Origin: Diospyros lotus
Taxonomy: Eukaryota; Streptophyta; Magnoliopsida; Ericales; Ebenaceae
Direction of reading: 5' to 3'
Assembly: GCF_014633365.1 (NCBI RefSeq)
Contig: NC_068350.1
Coordinates: forward strand, 35,703,119-35,767,118
Length of the DNA stretch: 64,000 nucleotides
The position numbers were made by a program, and so were the translations under genes. Below the pieces are notes generated by a model. That model made no database searches, was not told where the DNA came from, and saw nothing but the letters and a program-made list of their open reading frames with translations. Shown here one piece after another: positions 23,478 through 35,881 of the stretch (position 1 is the stretch's first letter; the number at the start of each line of letters is the position of its first letter).

Positions 23478-23884
23478 CATGGAAATCGCATAGAAAGGAG
23501 AGAGAGAGGAGAGCATCAGCAACAGTAGCCCATAATAAAAGCTGCAGAGAAGAAAACAAGATCCACCTCGAGCACCTCTCCACCACCAACTTCCTAATTT
23601 CATCCCTTCAATCTCTTCCCCCACCCCAGACCCCCCCCTCAATTTCATTCTTCAATCTCCACTTTTCCCTCAATTCACCATGCCAATCGAGTCAAAACCC
23701 ACGATTTAGCCCTTTCCTTGCTTGCTCTCCTTTCGTCCGTTGCAAAATCACAATCCCCAGAAATCTCGAGCCCTTAGAGAGAGAGAGACGGAAATTTGGT
23801 GGATAGATTAACTAATTCTCAATTGGGTTTTCTAGATTTTTGGGAGGATTGAATTGGGTTTTTCTGGGTGGGAGCGGATTCATT
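23478..23884 (+). promoter_or_regulatory. probable 5' UTR of the MYBC1-like gene, with short uORFs
   Basis: A pyrimidine-rich leader with GA/CT stretches (23496-23512, 23777-23788) precedes the start codon. It contains two short upstream ORFs out of frame with the main one: 23478-23492 (four codons plus stop) and 23680-23709 (nine codons plus stop). The transcription start is not known, so only the second is likely to be in the mRNA. No clear TATA box was found. Confidence 0.4.
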
Positions 23885-24721
23885 ATGAGGGAAGAGGATT
23901 GTAATTGGTTCTCCAAGTGGGAAGAGGAGCTGCCGTCGCCGGAAGAGCTTATGCCCTTGTCTCAAACCCTGATTACGCCCGATCTCGCCATCGCTTTCGA
24001 TATTCCAAACCCCAATAGTAGCTCCCAACCACAAGCCCCGCCGCCGCCGCCTCCTCCGCCTCCGCCTCCTTCGTCGGCGGAATTCGACTCGGCCGAGCTG
24101 GGAACGGGATCCGCCGGCGACGAGCCCGCCCGGACCCTCAAACGGCCACGCCTCGTCTGGACGCCGCAGCTCCACAAGCGGTTCGTGGACGCCGTAGCCC
24201 ACTTGGGCATCAAGAACGCCGTCCCCAAGACCATAATGCAGCTCATGAGCGTCGACGGCTTGACGCGCGAGAACGTCGCCAGCCATCTCCAGAAGTACCG
24301 CCTCTACTTGAAGCGTATGCAAGGGATTTCGACAGGAGGAGGCGCCAACGGCGCTGCCGGTGGCGCTGGCGGAGCGTTGGCTCCCGGCGGGGACCCCGCC
24401 ACCGATCATTTGTTCGCGAGCTCGCCGGTGCCGCCGCATTTCTTGCCGTATGTTCCGGTGGCGGCGCTGCAGCACCACCCGCAGATGGCGGCGGTGGCTG
24501 GGCATCCGCAGCTGCAGTCGCCGTATCGGCAAATGGGGCATTATGGGTCGCAGCCGCACGGGCAATTCGAGCATCCGTTTATCAGTAGGCAATCACAGCC
24601 TGTTCAAAGAATGGGGGCGCCACTGCACAATTCTGTAGCTTCCTACGCGGAGGACGTTGATTCGGGCACGGCGGTGAATGGGAGGAAAGTCCTCACTCTG
24701 TTTCCAACTGGGGAGGATTGA
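23885..24721 (+). CDS. MYBC1: MYBC1-like GARP transcription factor (278 aa, intronless)
   Basis: A single-exon nuclear DNA-binding protein of the GARP/MYB-like family, in the subgroup of Arabidopsis MYBC1 and close to LUX/PCL1 of the evening complex. The N-terminus has the subgroup signature ([11 protein letters not shown], then SQTLITP near 27-33). Residues 51-62 are a proline run coded by a CCG/CCT microsatellite. Residues about 87-145 form the GARP domain ([14 protein letters not shown]... with [13 protein letters not shown]). A glycine/alanine spacer follows, then [13 protein letters not shown], and the C-terminus ends in LTLFPTGED, like the family LKLFPAG end. The start is the ATG at 23885; the open frame extends upstream only through non-ATG codons. 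In Arabidopsis MYBC1 is reported to limit freezing tolerance; function here is by homology. Confidence 0.93.
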   Translation: MREEDCNWFSKWEEELPSPEELMPLSQTLITPDLAIAFDIPNPNSSSQPQAPPPPPPPPPPPSSAEFDSAELGTGSAGDEPARTLKRPRLVWTPQLHKRFVDAVAHLGIKNAVPKTIMQLMSVDGLTRENVASHLQKYRLYLKRMQGISTGGGANGAAGGAGGALAPGGDPATDHLFASSPVPPHFLPYVPVAALQHHPQMAAVAGHPQLQSPYRQMGHYGSQPHGQFEHPFISRQSQPVQRMGAPLHNSVASYAEDVDSGTAVNGRKVLTLFPTGED

Positions 24722-27700
24722 ATTTGGGTAAAATTTGCCTTCTTTTTCCACCTTTCCTTGTCAATTTGGTGTCTGGGTCACTTTGTGCATGGACTTACTT
24801 CTTAGAGTTTGGCATTAGAGCTTTTCTTCTTGTTAGTGTTAATGGGAGTAATTGGCATTGGGATCTCATGCAATTCCAGATGGACTAGATGGAGCTAATG
24901 CTATCTGTCTGCCAATTTGGTTAATTTTGTCATAACTAATGTTGGAAGGGTAGACTCAATTCCAGTGTCTTTTAAGTTACTTGACTTTCTGTGCTTGTAA
25001 TTAAGTAATTGGTAGTCAGTAGTCTATTTTCTCTAGTTGGCTTCTAGTGAGTGATATTCGTAGTGATGTCACTCTTGTGGGGCGAATAACTCTCTGGACA
25101 CGTCGATTATTGCAGTCATAGTGGTGTCTTGTTCATGCTGTTTCCCATCACTTCCATGCTAGTTTAAGTTGCTGTGTTTTCTTACAACGGAGTCTTCATC
25201 TTTTGGGAGAATTGATATCAGTGGTGGTGATTTTTGTGGCTCAGTGAAGATTTACAACATCACAAGCTTGCAGGTAGAGATGAATAATGCTCGCACAGAA
25301 CTATATATACTCCCTAGAGATCATACAGTGGCATTTATGTCATGGACAGCATAATTGAATTTGATATCGGGTTTCCTGGCAACTTCAAGTAGTCTAGTGT
25401 TACATATCTAGTTCTTTGTTTCCTAATTAGTGTCATGTAGATGTGAGTCCTGCTTGTTGTAAATTGTGTGTCATCGAAGAGAACTTGAACCTGATATTTT
25501 GGCAACTAAGACAAATTCAGTTTGATATTATTAGAATGTGAATGTTGCTTTAATGCTCCATGATTGGTAGCCGCATTTACCACAAATATTTGTTTTTAGG
25601 TAGCTTATTTTTCAAGCTCTTGTTAAATGGTATGTTTTCATTCATTGTATGTTATATCATTTCTTTCTTTCTTTTTTTCTTATTAACTATGTGTCTTAAT
25701 TTTCATAAAATATGAAATATATTACAAATCAGTACCAAATCTTTAGTTATCAGCATAAACAACCGTTTCTAAGCCAAGAGCAAAGAATGTTGAGTGAAGA
25801 GTGTTAAGTGAACTATTTGTGATTGAATTGGCTGCTTCAAAATAGGGTAAGCATTTGCTATCTCTTAGTATATGCAGTTCAAGGCAGCTTTACAATTGCC
25901 ATCTGATAAGCTAATAGTTTTTTTTTTTTTTTGGATAGATTGATTAAGCTAATAGTTAACATAACCTTTTAGTGGATTAGAGCTAGCTTATTGGAAGCTC
26001 ATTATACCGTATAATTCTATTTGCTTACTCAAAAAATGCATATAGCATTCATTAGTGAAGTTTCAGTTGATATTTCTGTTTTTGATTATGGTTCTGTTTA
26101 GTGCTCATTGAAAAATGATATGCATAATTAATGAGCCAAACCATGGCTGGTATTCCCTTTGTTGCTAAGAAACAGGAAATAAAAACTTTAAAATCTTTAA
26201 ACCATTCAGGTTTTAGTATTTCTTCTGGTTCCAACTATAATTTCACGTTTCCTCTTACTTCCTGGCAACCAAATTCAGCATCTGGTGCATATCATGCTTT
26301 ATGGTGGTCATAGATTGCAGAGGTCCAGAGCATCACCCAAGACATTCAGTTTTCAAATTCAAAAATGATTTTACCCAGAATTTACTCTTTATGATAGCAC
26401 TATACGCATCCATTGAAGTGTCATATTACTTGGTTGTATGCCACTATTTCTCCCATAGTAAATGGAAAGACAGTATCAGCATCAATTTATATGTCTTCCT
26501 TTTTGTTATTATTGTTATTTTTAATTTTAAATCTTGCGATAACTGGATATCCTTGTGGATCCACCCAAGGAAGCAAAGAACTTATTTGTTCTTGGGTTTC
26601 TACTGTAATTCTCAAGTTTCTGCTTGTTTGTTTTGGTCTAGTTGATAGAATTTTCATAATTCAGTGCCCATTGTTTTCATTGATTCATTTTCTTGTTTAG
26701 ATGAAGTTCTTCATCTCCCAAAGTTTATGAGACAAAATGTAGTCTACCATTTGACTGATTAGAATGAAACATTGTTGTATTCACCCCAAGTTTGTAGTAT
26801 GATGAGCAGATAGATTCCTCTCTCTTAGAATTCCTGCCTGAATATTGTAGATTTTTTATTCAAGTATTTTATCAAGGGCTATAGAAGTGTCATCCCCTCT
26901 TTCCTGAAACCCTTTTTCTTCTGCTTGCTAGGTTTCAGAGCATTAGGGCCAAGGTCCTTTGATTTGAGTGTATTTCCAAGTGATATTTCAAGATTTGGTA
27001 TTTTGATTTGACAACTCATTTCAAGCCTGTTTGAATGTATTTGCAGTGTTCATCCAAGGTGATTTTTTCTCTATTAATTACTTTTCCATATGAAGATGGT
27101 GTTGAAATTTCATCTCCTCATTCCCTCAGTGTCAGGAAAGGCACCCAACATAAAATTTTGCCACGTTGTTCTTTTGCATGGGTTGTATTGTTAATGTAAC
27201 TTTTACAAGTCAATTGACATTAAAATGTCGTACCACCGATAAGGTGCAATTAATGATGATAAATTATGATTACTTTAATGATCTAGAATTTAATACTATG
27301 CAGTCTAGAACTTCAGGATCTTGCTCAGTACATCCAGGATGGTGGGAACACCCAAATTTTTGGTTACCTCATTGATCTGGGAATTTAATATTTGCTTGGT
27401 CTATCATGGATTACATTTGTTACCTTGTTTGGTTGTACTTCGATTGCTCATCAAACTTAGATTTCAAAAAATGACTATACTGGAGATTGCTAAAGATGCC
27501 TTTATTGTAAAAACAACTAGGACTGAAGAAGTTCTTGAGAGTCTAAATATGTTCGATAACTGCCCATTTCTTGAGAGTCCAGATTTGTCTGATAGTTGTT
27601 CATTTGAAATTAGGATTTATCAATGGAAAGTAAGAGGAAAAGAAAATGAAATAATGTATATATGCATCTTGGCATGCACACAAGAAGAATTATTTTCTTT

Positions 27701-29440
27701 TCATTTTCCTGTTCTTCCACAATCCTGTTCCAAACATGGTGTAAGGGTTTATCTTGGATTCCCATTCTCTTGTTCTTCCAGAACAATAGTTCAACAACAT
27801 TCATCAACCGGCAGAAAGCATTGCCATTTTGTGTTATTTTCCTCTAATGCACCCTTTTAGGGCTTCCCTACTCTATTTCACTTCCTCCGGCACGCTATCA
27901 GCAAAAAATTTGCCTTTCCTTTTTCGGTCAAGTGTTCTGATTGATTGTCACAGCAGAGGAAGTAGGGGAAAAGGCAAAATTGCTAACAAGCAGTTTATTA
28001 GACAACTGGTGTTTCGTTGTGATTTTCTGGCTTCTTGTGATGTAATGTTAGACGGAGTTTTCACATTACTGTTTGGTTACTGTTTTTTTTTTTTTTCTGT
28101 TTGGATGAATGACTGCTTGTCAAATTCACTGCAAGTGTTCTTGAACTCTTGAAAATTTTCCACTTCATCTTTTTGCCCTGTTACAATGTAGCATGTTGCA
28201 CGCACGAGGGAGAGTTTTGGTAGCAATAGTAATGTTGTTCCTTTGCGAATGGAAAAGCGACAGGTTCTGAGTCGAGAAAATAGCCTTTTTGCAAAGCAAA
28301 GGTAAGTCTCGATAACAAAACTACCCTTCTCCAATTCTCTCTCAAAGCGGGCGTCCCGTACACAAGGACGACCTTTTTTTTAGAGTCTATGTAGCATGTG
28401 CGCTAACAGATGAACAAAGCTTCTAGGCAGCCCTGTGCTTTCCTTGAAGCCTGGACTCCATGGAAATGCTCCACATGCATACCCACTGGTTTTCTTTCTT
28501 TGCATTTTCATTCATATATGTTAAAGAGTAGATGCCATGTTTGTAGTAAACAACCCCTTTTTGTGCACTTATGCAAGTATCGTGTCACTAAATAACTGCT
28601 AATGGCCATTAAACAATCCCAGCATCAACACTCAGCCCTGCACATGGTTATGCAGCTCACGCCAGCCTATATGCTAGAGCTTGAGACTAGGCAGCCCTGA
28701 ACTAGTAATTAAATAACACTAGCTGCCAGTTGGTACCACATTATTAGTATTATTATTATGTAAGGAACCCTTGTTGCATCTTTGTGTTATCAGTCAATAA
28801 ATGATGCCCATGTGAATTTTCAAACCCTAATTAGCCACTAAATGGATTTTGCATAGATATCATAGTTGTTGGCTCTTTTATGAATTTTACAATGATAAAA
28901 TTGTTCTTTTATAATCAGAAGGTCATTTGTTTGAGTTAATAGACAATATCTCTTGTAAGTCCATGTACTAAACATCAAACCTAACTCTCTCCCTTCTATT
29001 AATTATATCTCATTTGACAGTTCATGGATGGTAGGATGCATGCGGAGTTTGCCATGCCATTGGGCATCCCCATGTGCTTTCACCTCATATTTTACATTAG
29101 GAGGCACTTTACAATTGAGCCATATTCCATTCCATGATCTAGCCCTATTAATTAAAAATAGTGGCATCTCTCATCCAATGGGATAGATACTGTCCTAAAT
29201 TATTATTCTTTAAGGTGGATGGTTGTTTTTTGGAATCTACAATTAAATATATTTTTTTTATAATCATTGTGAATATATTTTAAATTTTCAAAAGAGAGAA
29301 ATAGTTCTCCATATTTAATGATAAAACATGTTTTCCTTTTATTTTTTTTTAAACTAAGGATAAAAGTGAGAGAAAACTAAAATTAGTTTGGACTCATCAA
29401 AACAATATTGCTAGACGTCTTTTTGATCTGAATAGTGTTA
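24722..29440. other. 3' flank of the MYBC1-like gene and unique intergenic DNA
   Basis: About 4.7 kb that looks non-repetitive, moderately AT-rich, and intron- or UTR-like in composition (T-rich with scattered G). The proximal few hundred bases are probably 3' UTR. Frames of 60-180 codons (for example 27321-27860) start and stop without domain features, codon bias or strand consistency. From 28740 onward it becomes more AT-rich. No RNA gene or element end was recognised. Confidence 0.5.
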
Positions 29441-29846
29441 TTTTGCTTGATAGATCAACTGAGAGAGTTATTGAAATGTGTCAAAAAAATCAAAATATCT
29501 TCGCTGAAATTGCAAATTTTCAAAATCTGTCACTATCTTACTTGTTACTCTCTCTTTTCTCCATAGCCGTCGATGCAACCACCGACTGCTACTGTCTTCG
29601 CTTTGTTGCCTTGTTGACCGCCCCTGAGGCGATGCAACAGCGGTTGGCGAGGCGATGGTAACGAGGCTACAGTGACGAGGTGGCAAGGTGAAGGCAGTGG
29701 CGATTGGTGGTTGCATCAGCAATCATGGAGAAAGGAGAGAGCAACGAGCAAGACGTGGCATATTTTGCAAATATGTAATTTGGGTGAGGACATTTTGGTC
29801 TTTTTGACTCCTTTTGGTAACTTTCTCGATTGATTTGTTGAGTAAA
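29441..29846. mobile_element. Mutator-like MITE with about 70-bp inverted ends
   Basis: The left end (TTTTGCTTGATAGATCAAC, GAGAGAGTTA, GTCAAAAAAATCAAAATAT) and the complemented right end (TTTACTCAACAAATCAATC, GAGAAAGTTA, GTCAAAAAGACCAAAATGT) are diverged copies over about 70 bp. Between them is a GC-richer core with GGCGA and CGATG words that could be captured or simple-sequence DNA. No clear target duplication could be fixed, so the ends are approximate. Confidence 0.5.
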
Positions 29847-30251
29847 GTAGATTAATTCTTTGATCTTTCTTCTTTCCCATTCTTCTCTTCTTTGCTTGTC
29901 TTCTTTTTTTTGCTATCTGGGAACGAGAAGATGAAGCATTGGCAAGCAATAGTAAAGAAGACAAAGATGATGTGATGTTGGAGATGATAGGGCGAATGAA
30001 CAAGAAGAAACAACGTAGGCAATGGCAAAATAGGCAGCATAAAGAAGCAACGTAGGCAAAGGCACAAGCGCAGTTTGCAAATTTAGGTTATGCGACGTCC
30101 CTTATTTGCCACAGGGGCTTCATCTTCCTCGGTCCATTCGTAGATTTGCAAACTGGGCATGCGTCGTTGCTTGCATTGATTCTTCTCATCACCTATTTCG
30201 CCATCACCTACATTGCTTCTTTTCGTTCATTGTTGGTGCTTTATCTTCCTA

Positions 30252-30535
30252 GGGGGTGTTTGTTAACCAAGATAAGAGGGAGAAAATGTCAGATATGTGA
30301 AACATTTCGGATGTTTGGCCTTTCCAACATATTTGTTAAACTTATCTGGCCATCTCCGAAAAAGTTCTCATCTAAGAGCTTTTTGTAGGTAAGTCTCAAT
30401 TACCTATATGTCCCTTGTATGATGGAAATCTTGGAATGTTTTTCAGTATTATTTTAACCTTCTATATTTTGGTCCGAAAAATATTCCAAACTTATCTTGA
30501 TGTCTTTTATCTTGTTCATTTTAACAAATGCTCCC
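30252..30535. mobile_element. MITE with GGGGGTGTTTGTTAA ends
   Basis: Left end GGGGGTGTTTGTTAA and complemented right end GGGAGCATTTGTTAA match at 12 of 15 bases and each is bordered by TA (30250-30251 and 30536-30537). The 284-bp body has no coding capacity. The flanking phrase TTGGTGCTTTATCTTC also recurs beyond the right side at about 30663. The superfamily is unresolved: the ends resemble hAT or PIF types. Confidence 0.6.
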
Positions 30536-30864
30536 TAGGTCCATTTGCCTCATCATCTTCGGCGTCACAATGTTTCATCATCTCCATCATCTTTGCATTG
30601 TCATCTCTGGCGTCACAATGTCCCATCATCTCCATCTTTTTTATTGTTGCTTGCTAGCATTGTTGGTGCTTTATCTTCTCGTTCCCAAACTACAAAAAGA
30701 GAATAAGAGCAATAGGAAGTAAGGAAAGGAGAAGAGAATGATCAAAGCCATGTCATTGTTATAAAGTTTGAATTATAATTTCTTATATAATTCAGACTGA
30801 TTTAAGCTATTCTCAAAGTAAAAAGATAAAGAGATGTAAAATTGAAAGTATAGTATATGTAAAC

Positions 30865-31322
30865 AAAAGTTACCTAAAAAGTCAAGAATTATGTTACTTG
30901 TACTCCTTGGGCTACAAAAAAGACTGCACATATGTAAAAATGATGGAAATACCCTTTTCTTCTCTACGAATTTACTTTCCCTCACTTAGTGATGCCACGA
31001 CCACCTCTTTCCCCCCTTTCCATGGTCATCTCCAGCAATCGTCAGTCGTTGTCATCTTGTCGTCACATTGACTGTCGCTAAGGATGCATAGGTGAGACAA
31101 CACGAGACGACGAGGTAAAGACGGTGACAAGATGTCAAGGATAAGAAATTGTTAGAAGCGACCATGGAAAATGGGGGAGAGATGAGAGAAAGGAAGAACA
31201 AGAAATGGACTTTTGCAATTTTGCAAATTGAGCAAGAGTATTTTTGTCATTTAAGCTACTTTTTGTAGTCCAAAGGGGTACAAGTAACATTTTTAAAAAA
31301 TCAACTCTTTGTTACTTTTTTT
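30865..31322. mobile_element. Mutator-like MITE with about 90-bp inverted ends
   Basis: The left segment (AAAAGTTACC, ATGTTACTTGTACTCCTTGG, CTACAAAAA, GGAAATACCCTT) and the complemented right segment (AAAAGTAAC, ATGTTACTTGTACCCCTTTGG, CTACAAAAA, AAAATACTCTT) are clear inverted copies. The centre carries GTCGTCATCTTGTCGTC-type words like those in the 29441-29846 element. The flanks are too A/T-rich to call a target duplication. Confidence 0.58.
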
Positions 31323-31820
31323 AATCTTTATGGGCTAAACTTCTTGTATCTCGTTCCAAGCCTAATTTCATAGCTCATTGACCGTTTAAGAGTTATTGTT
31401 TTGGAAGCCCATTATTCTCATTTTAAGGCCCAAATTGGCCCATTTCTTATATTTTGGCCCAATTTTGAATTTTGCTCACGCTATTGTATCGTGACCGACA
31501 AATAATTAATTATTTAATTACATAATTTTATAGATTATTGGTATGATCATCAATAAATGAATTTTGAGCTGTTTATTTATAGACATCGTTAATTAGATTA
31601 GGTTTTCTATATTAATCCTTATTCCCTATTTATAATTAAATTAAATTTAAGTGAATACTTAATCTCAATTAGATGTAAATTTGAGGAGGTATATAATCTT
31701 GGCCAGATGAGAATCAGGAGGGACAAAATTGTCATTTCGTGTGAGATTTTTTTCTAAAAAATTAAATTTCTATTTTCTTTTTTTTTTCTTGAGTTCGTCG
31801 AACTAAGACAGGATTTCTTT
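31323..31820. other. short AT-rich intergenic stretch
   Basis: Contains AGCCCATT / AAGGCCCAAATTGGCCC words at 31408-31442, seen in many plant retroelement ends, but no element limits or ORF could be fixed. Confidence 0.4.
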
Positions 31821-31830
31821 AAAGATAAAA

Positions 31831-32587
31831 ATATAAAGTGCCAAATAAGTTCTCATACTTTACGAAGGGTCAAACAAGTTACTATATTTTTAGACTCGAG
31901 GCTAATTTGACCATTGTACTTTAAAATGCATTGAACGAGTCATTATATTTTCACACTCGTCCAACGACGTGTTAATTTTGTTAATAGCACGAAATCTTTC
32001 CCAATCAAAATTAACCTGACATAGAAAATCTAGTGATAGTGCGTAATCTAAAAAAAAAAAAAAAATTAATCCCACACAATCATAAACGTGGTTCGCCCAT
32101 TCGCAATTTGTTTTTTTGAAGATACGATGGTTAATTGACCCTAACTTTTAAATTACAGTAGTTTATTTGACTTTTTCAAAATAACATGGTCAAATATATA
32201 TTTTAACCTCTATTTTTGTATTTTTTTATTTAGATGTTTATACTTTTTGTTATTTTAAATATATTCCTAAATTATGTAATTTTAATTTTTTGTTATTTCA
32301 ATTACACGTCTAAACTCTGTAATTTCGGGTTAATTGCACATGTTAACAAATTTATTGAGAATAATAAATTCAGGCATATAATTGAAATAATAAAAAGTTT
32401 AAGAGTACAATTGATTTAAAATTATAAATTTAAGGGTGTTTTTGAAATAATAAAAAGTTTGAATTTTTAAATAAAATAAAAAAAAAACATGCAAAGTATG
32501 TAGGTTAAGATATGTATTTTGCCAAGTAAGATGATGCATTTGATCTTAAAATAAAAGGAATAACTTATTTGATAGTTTGGCTAAGTT
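31831..32587. mobile_element. Mutator-like non-autonomous element with 10-bp flanking duplication
   Basis: Flanked on both sides by the same 10 bases, AAAGATAAAA (31821-31830 and 32588-32597). The left end (AAAGTGCCAAATAAGTTCTC) and complemented right end (TTAGCCAAAC...CAAATAAGTTATTCC) share GCCAAA and CAAATAAGTT words. The 757-bp body is A/T-rich and non-coding. It directly abuts the copia LTR at 32600. The A-rich duplication lowers certainty. Confidence 0.5.
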
Positions 32588-32599
32588 AAAGATAAAAAG

Positions 32600-32980
32600 T
32601 GTTACGAAATTTGGATCAAATATAAATCATCAATCATACACATAAATACATAATTTAACGTGAAAAATTTAAATTGAAAAAAATCACAGACAATAAGAAC
32701 AAAATATCATTAAGCAAATATTACTAGTACAAAAGTGATATTAGCACACAAAATTTTATGGTATTGCATACCTATTTATAGAGTTAAAATCATCTTTAGA
32801 TGTACATAAGAAATTATATTCTGATCAGAAAATGATTCATGAGGATAATCTTTTAGATAAGATAAATCCCACATAAAATCGAATTTGGCAACATCATAAT
32901 CATAATCAAATTCGAAGTCATGATCGTCAAATTAGGAAACCTAATTACAGATGAATTAGGATTTTGAATCACAATTATCA
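32600..32980 (-). mobile_element. 3' LTR of a Ty1/copia fragment
   Basis: Read on the minus strand it begins TGATAATTGTGATTC and ends CAAATTTCGTAACA. It aligns over its length with the LTR at 59942-60334 (shared ATATTACTAGTA-AAAAGTGATATT words). A purine-rich tract (AGTGGAGATT, around 32984-32993) sits just before it, as expected of the polypurine primer of a 3' LTR. Confidence 0.8.
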
Positions 32981-32989
32981 CAAATCTCC

Positions 32990-33540
32990 ACTTTGACTCA
33001 AAATCCACAAATGGTATTATTCAGAATTTTTTCTTCCAATAAAATCACGAAAAAATCATGAAAAAATAATCTCCCTGATGAATACCAACCAAATCCACTC
33101 AATGTTCAATATTTGTAATAGGTAGGGACTTAGTCAACATATCTATATGATTATCATAAGTGCTAGTTTTTTTTACAGTAACTTCACCATGAGCAATAAT
33201 CTCCTAAATAAAATAATATCACATATCAATGTGCTTCATTCTCTCGTGAAACATTTGATCTTTAGTGAGGAAAATAGCATTTTGATTGTCACAATGGACC
33301 ATACTGTCTTGAAGGTTCTCATTGATTTCACCAATCAACCATTTCAACCAAATAACTACTTTTAACGGCCTCAATAATTGCCATATATTCTGTTTTTGAG
33401 TAGATAAGGCAACGGTGGACTGTAAGGTAGCCTTGCAATTGATAGCACAATCACCAATGGTGAATACATACTAGTAAGCGATATTCTCTTATTAGGATTA
33501 CCTGCAAAATCAGAATTAACAAAGCCTATAACTCAATTTC
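32990..33540 (-). pseudogene. copia RNase H end of pol, broken
   Basis: In the minus-strand frames one can read the end of a copia polyprotein: a SDFAGNPNKR-like start, EYMAIIEA, HCDNQNAIFL, MKHIDMRYYFI and a final VTVKKTSTYDNHIDMLTK. This is the typical copia RNase H order. Frame changes and stop codons interrupt it (for example after MRYYFI). The upstream reverse transcriptase is missing; recognisable copia sequence stops near 33560. Confidence 0.75.
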
Positions 33541-33560
33541 TAGAGTTTTCGAACTATAAA

Positions 33561-34962
33561 CATGCATCAACGGTACCACGTGAAAGGTTATGATGTATGA
33601 TGTCGCCACGGCTAGTAGGCACAAATGCTTAGCAGCAGATGCAAGAAGACAAACCGATTTTTAATTTTTTTTCAAAAACCATACAAATAAATAGCAGAAG
33701 CAGATCGCTTCTTGCATGATACAATGATAGTAGCCATATTGCATATATAAAAACATAACCATTCATAATGGAAATGCAATAAACGGTAAATGGTACCTTA
33801 AGCTCAAAAAGCATGCCAGTTGTTTCTATTACACACTTAACCCGAACTCTCCAGTCTCCTGGTTGAGCTCCCACAATCCATCACATACCAGCTCACTATC
33901 TTACTTCTCAAATAAGTTCCTCGTCTGCTCCGGTACTTGTTCTTGGCTGACCAAGCCACCCCTACAAGTGTAGGGGATCAAGTCAGTCCATCCATAGGCC
34001 GCCTTGAAACCTTTGCTGAAGTTGTGCTAGGATTATCTCAACAAAGATGAATAAGAACTGGGACCGTTTCTCCAAAAGAGATTGTCCATCCAATGGACCT
34101 TAAAGTGGGATATAACAAAAGGGTGGTGGCTAGAAATTCACCACCAGCAACTCTTACCGGACAGCCACCGAGAACTCGCCGAAAAACCCAATCGCTATAC
34201 CAACAACAACTTTTGTTATCACAGTTGTCGAGACCACCAGGGTATGAACCACAACCACCACAGGCTGTCGGCAATAACCCACTCATGGTTGCTGACAACT
34301 TTTGTCGCGCCATTGATGTTGTATTCGGCTACCCGCGTCGGTCTACTCGAACCGCCACAATGAATGCTATCGCTGGAGCATCCAACAACTGTCCATTCTT
34401 TCGACTATAAATATTTTCGGCCACGAGCTTCTGTTCGTCCCTAGAGCATCCAACAACTGCAACTCTTTGCAATTGAATTTCTTCTCCACACCAATAGATC
34501 CAATCCGCCGTGGATAAAACCAGACACCACTCCAAGCTACTACCAGCACACTGCTTCTTCTTTCAAATATATATATATATCTAATATATATTAAATCGAG
34601 AGAGGGAGAGGAAGTTGTGCCGCCTATTGCTGCAATATATATCCCATATATATTTGTATTCACTCAGTGGAACAGACGGACAGAATCGAATGAAGAATGA
34701 GACAGAATGACGACTACTGGTATTTTTGGGAATGAGAAGAAGAACGCACGATTGTGCACAACACGTTCTCTACTGGAAAAATAAGCAAGGAGAGAGAGAG
34801 AAGAGGACGAGGCTTCTTCTTCTATGTGTGTCCAACGCACTGGAGAAGAAATCAAGAAAAGAGAGAGATGGAGAATGGGCTTCCATGTGCGTCCAACGCA
34901 TTACCTAGCGACTGCTTTCTTTTAATAAATTAATATATTATATACAATATAATACATATATA
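33561..34962. other. unresolved, probably repetitive DNA left of the Pack-MULE
   Basis: More GC-balanced than typical spacer, with several 60-105 codon frames on both strands but no domain recognised. Near its right end GTGCGTCCAACGCA recurs (34832 and 34890). The DNA resumes at 50034, across the Pack-MULE insertion. It may be part of an LTR, but no ends were matched. Confidence 0.35.
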
Positions 34963-34999
34963 GGGTTAATTACACCAATAATCACTGAACTTTGCATTT

Positions 35000-35881
35000 T
35001 GTTAGAACCGCAGCACAATATGTTCGTAAACTAAACAGCTAATCAATGTCCCAAAATGACACGACTAAAGCAGAGTCCCAAAGAAGCCAACAACAGCAAT
35101 ATATATATATATATATATATATTCAGTTCACCAACTACAGCAGATAGCAACACAATGTAACAGCAGTAGCTAGCAAGAAATGATAGAGGCTTAAACTCAA
35201 ACTCAGAACCTGGACATCGCAAACCGCATAAGGGAAGAAGACATAGACCGAGGCCGCTTGGAAGCGCCGACCTAAAGACAGACTCGCCCTGCTCTAGTCA
35301 CTGGCAGGCTCCGACAACTGTCAAAGCAGGATACAACGGTCTTGCTTCGGCGAACGACGACCTCGAATGACCGGATCTGGCAGAACTGAAGGGGGTTACT
35401 CTCTGTGGAATAGAATATGAATGAGGAGGGAAGGCAAACGCTACAACTCGGATGATCAAAACAGGGGGCTCGACCAGCCTTTTATAGGCTGTGTCGAGGG
35501 CACCGAGACGACGATCATTCAAGTCAGCATTGATCGCAGCTTGAATGCCCGACTCTTGAGGAAGATGAACAAGTAGCGAAATTAGGAAGGAAGCCACTTT
35601 GAGTATCCAGACATGCTTCCAGAAGAAGCAAAAATAAAGTTAAAGAAAATAATTTATTTTTAAATTTTCTTTATATAAAAATATATCTATATGACCTGAC
35701 CCACCCACCCGACCGACCGGACGACGGCGATGTGCGCGTGGGCCAAGAGGTTTGCCCGCTCACAAAATCTGGGTGCCCGTTAGGACCCAAACCCAAGTGT
35801 GAGGGAGGAGTATAAATACCCACTCTCACCTCTTTACACAACCAATGTGGGACAACCACTCACACACTAGGAAAAACAACA
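35000..35881 (-). repeat. 3' LTR of the copia element
   Basis: On the minus strand it starts TGTTGTTTTTCC and ends GGTTCTAACA. It is a direct copy of 40451-41359 with scattered substitutions and a shorter (AT)n run (35100-35121). It contains TATAAATA at 35811-35818 (complement of the strand of transcription), a candidate TATA box. Confidence 0.93.

Noticed and set aside
23819..24592. 257-codon minus-strand frame opposite the MYBC1-like gene
   Set aside because: A shadow of the GC-rich coding strand; arginine-rich antisense translation with no family.
27321..27860. 179-codon frame downstream of the MYBC1-like gene
   Set aside because: No domain, no intron logic, T-rich composition and overlapping frames of similar size on both strands; likely chance.
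34038..34410. Overlapping frames of about 91-105 codons on both strands left of the Pack-MULE
   Set aside because: No recognised domain, several frames of equal length, no start context. Left as unresolved DNA.
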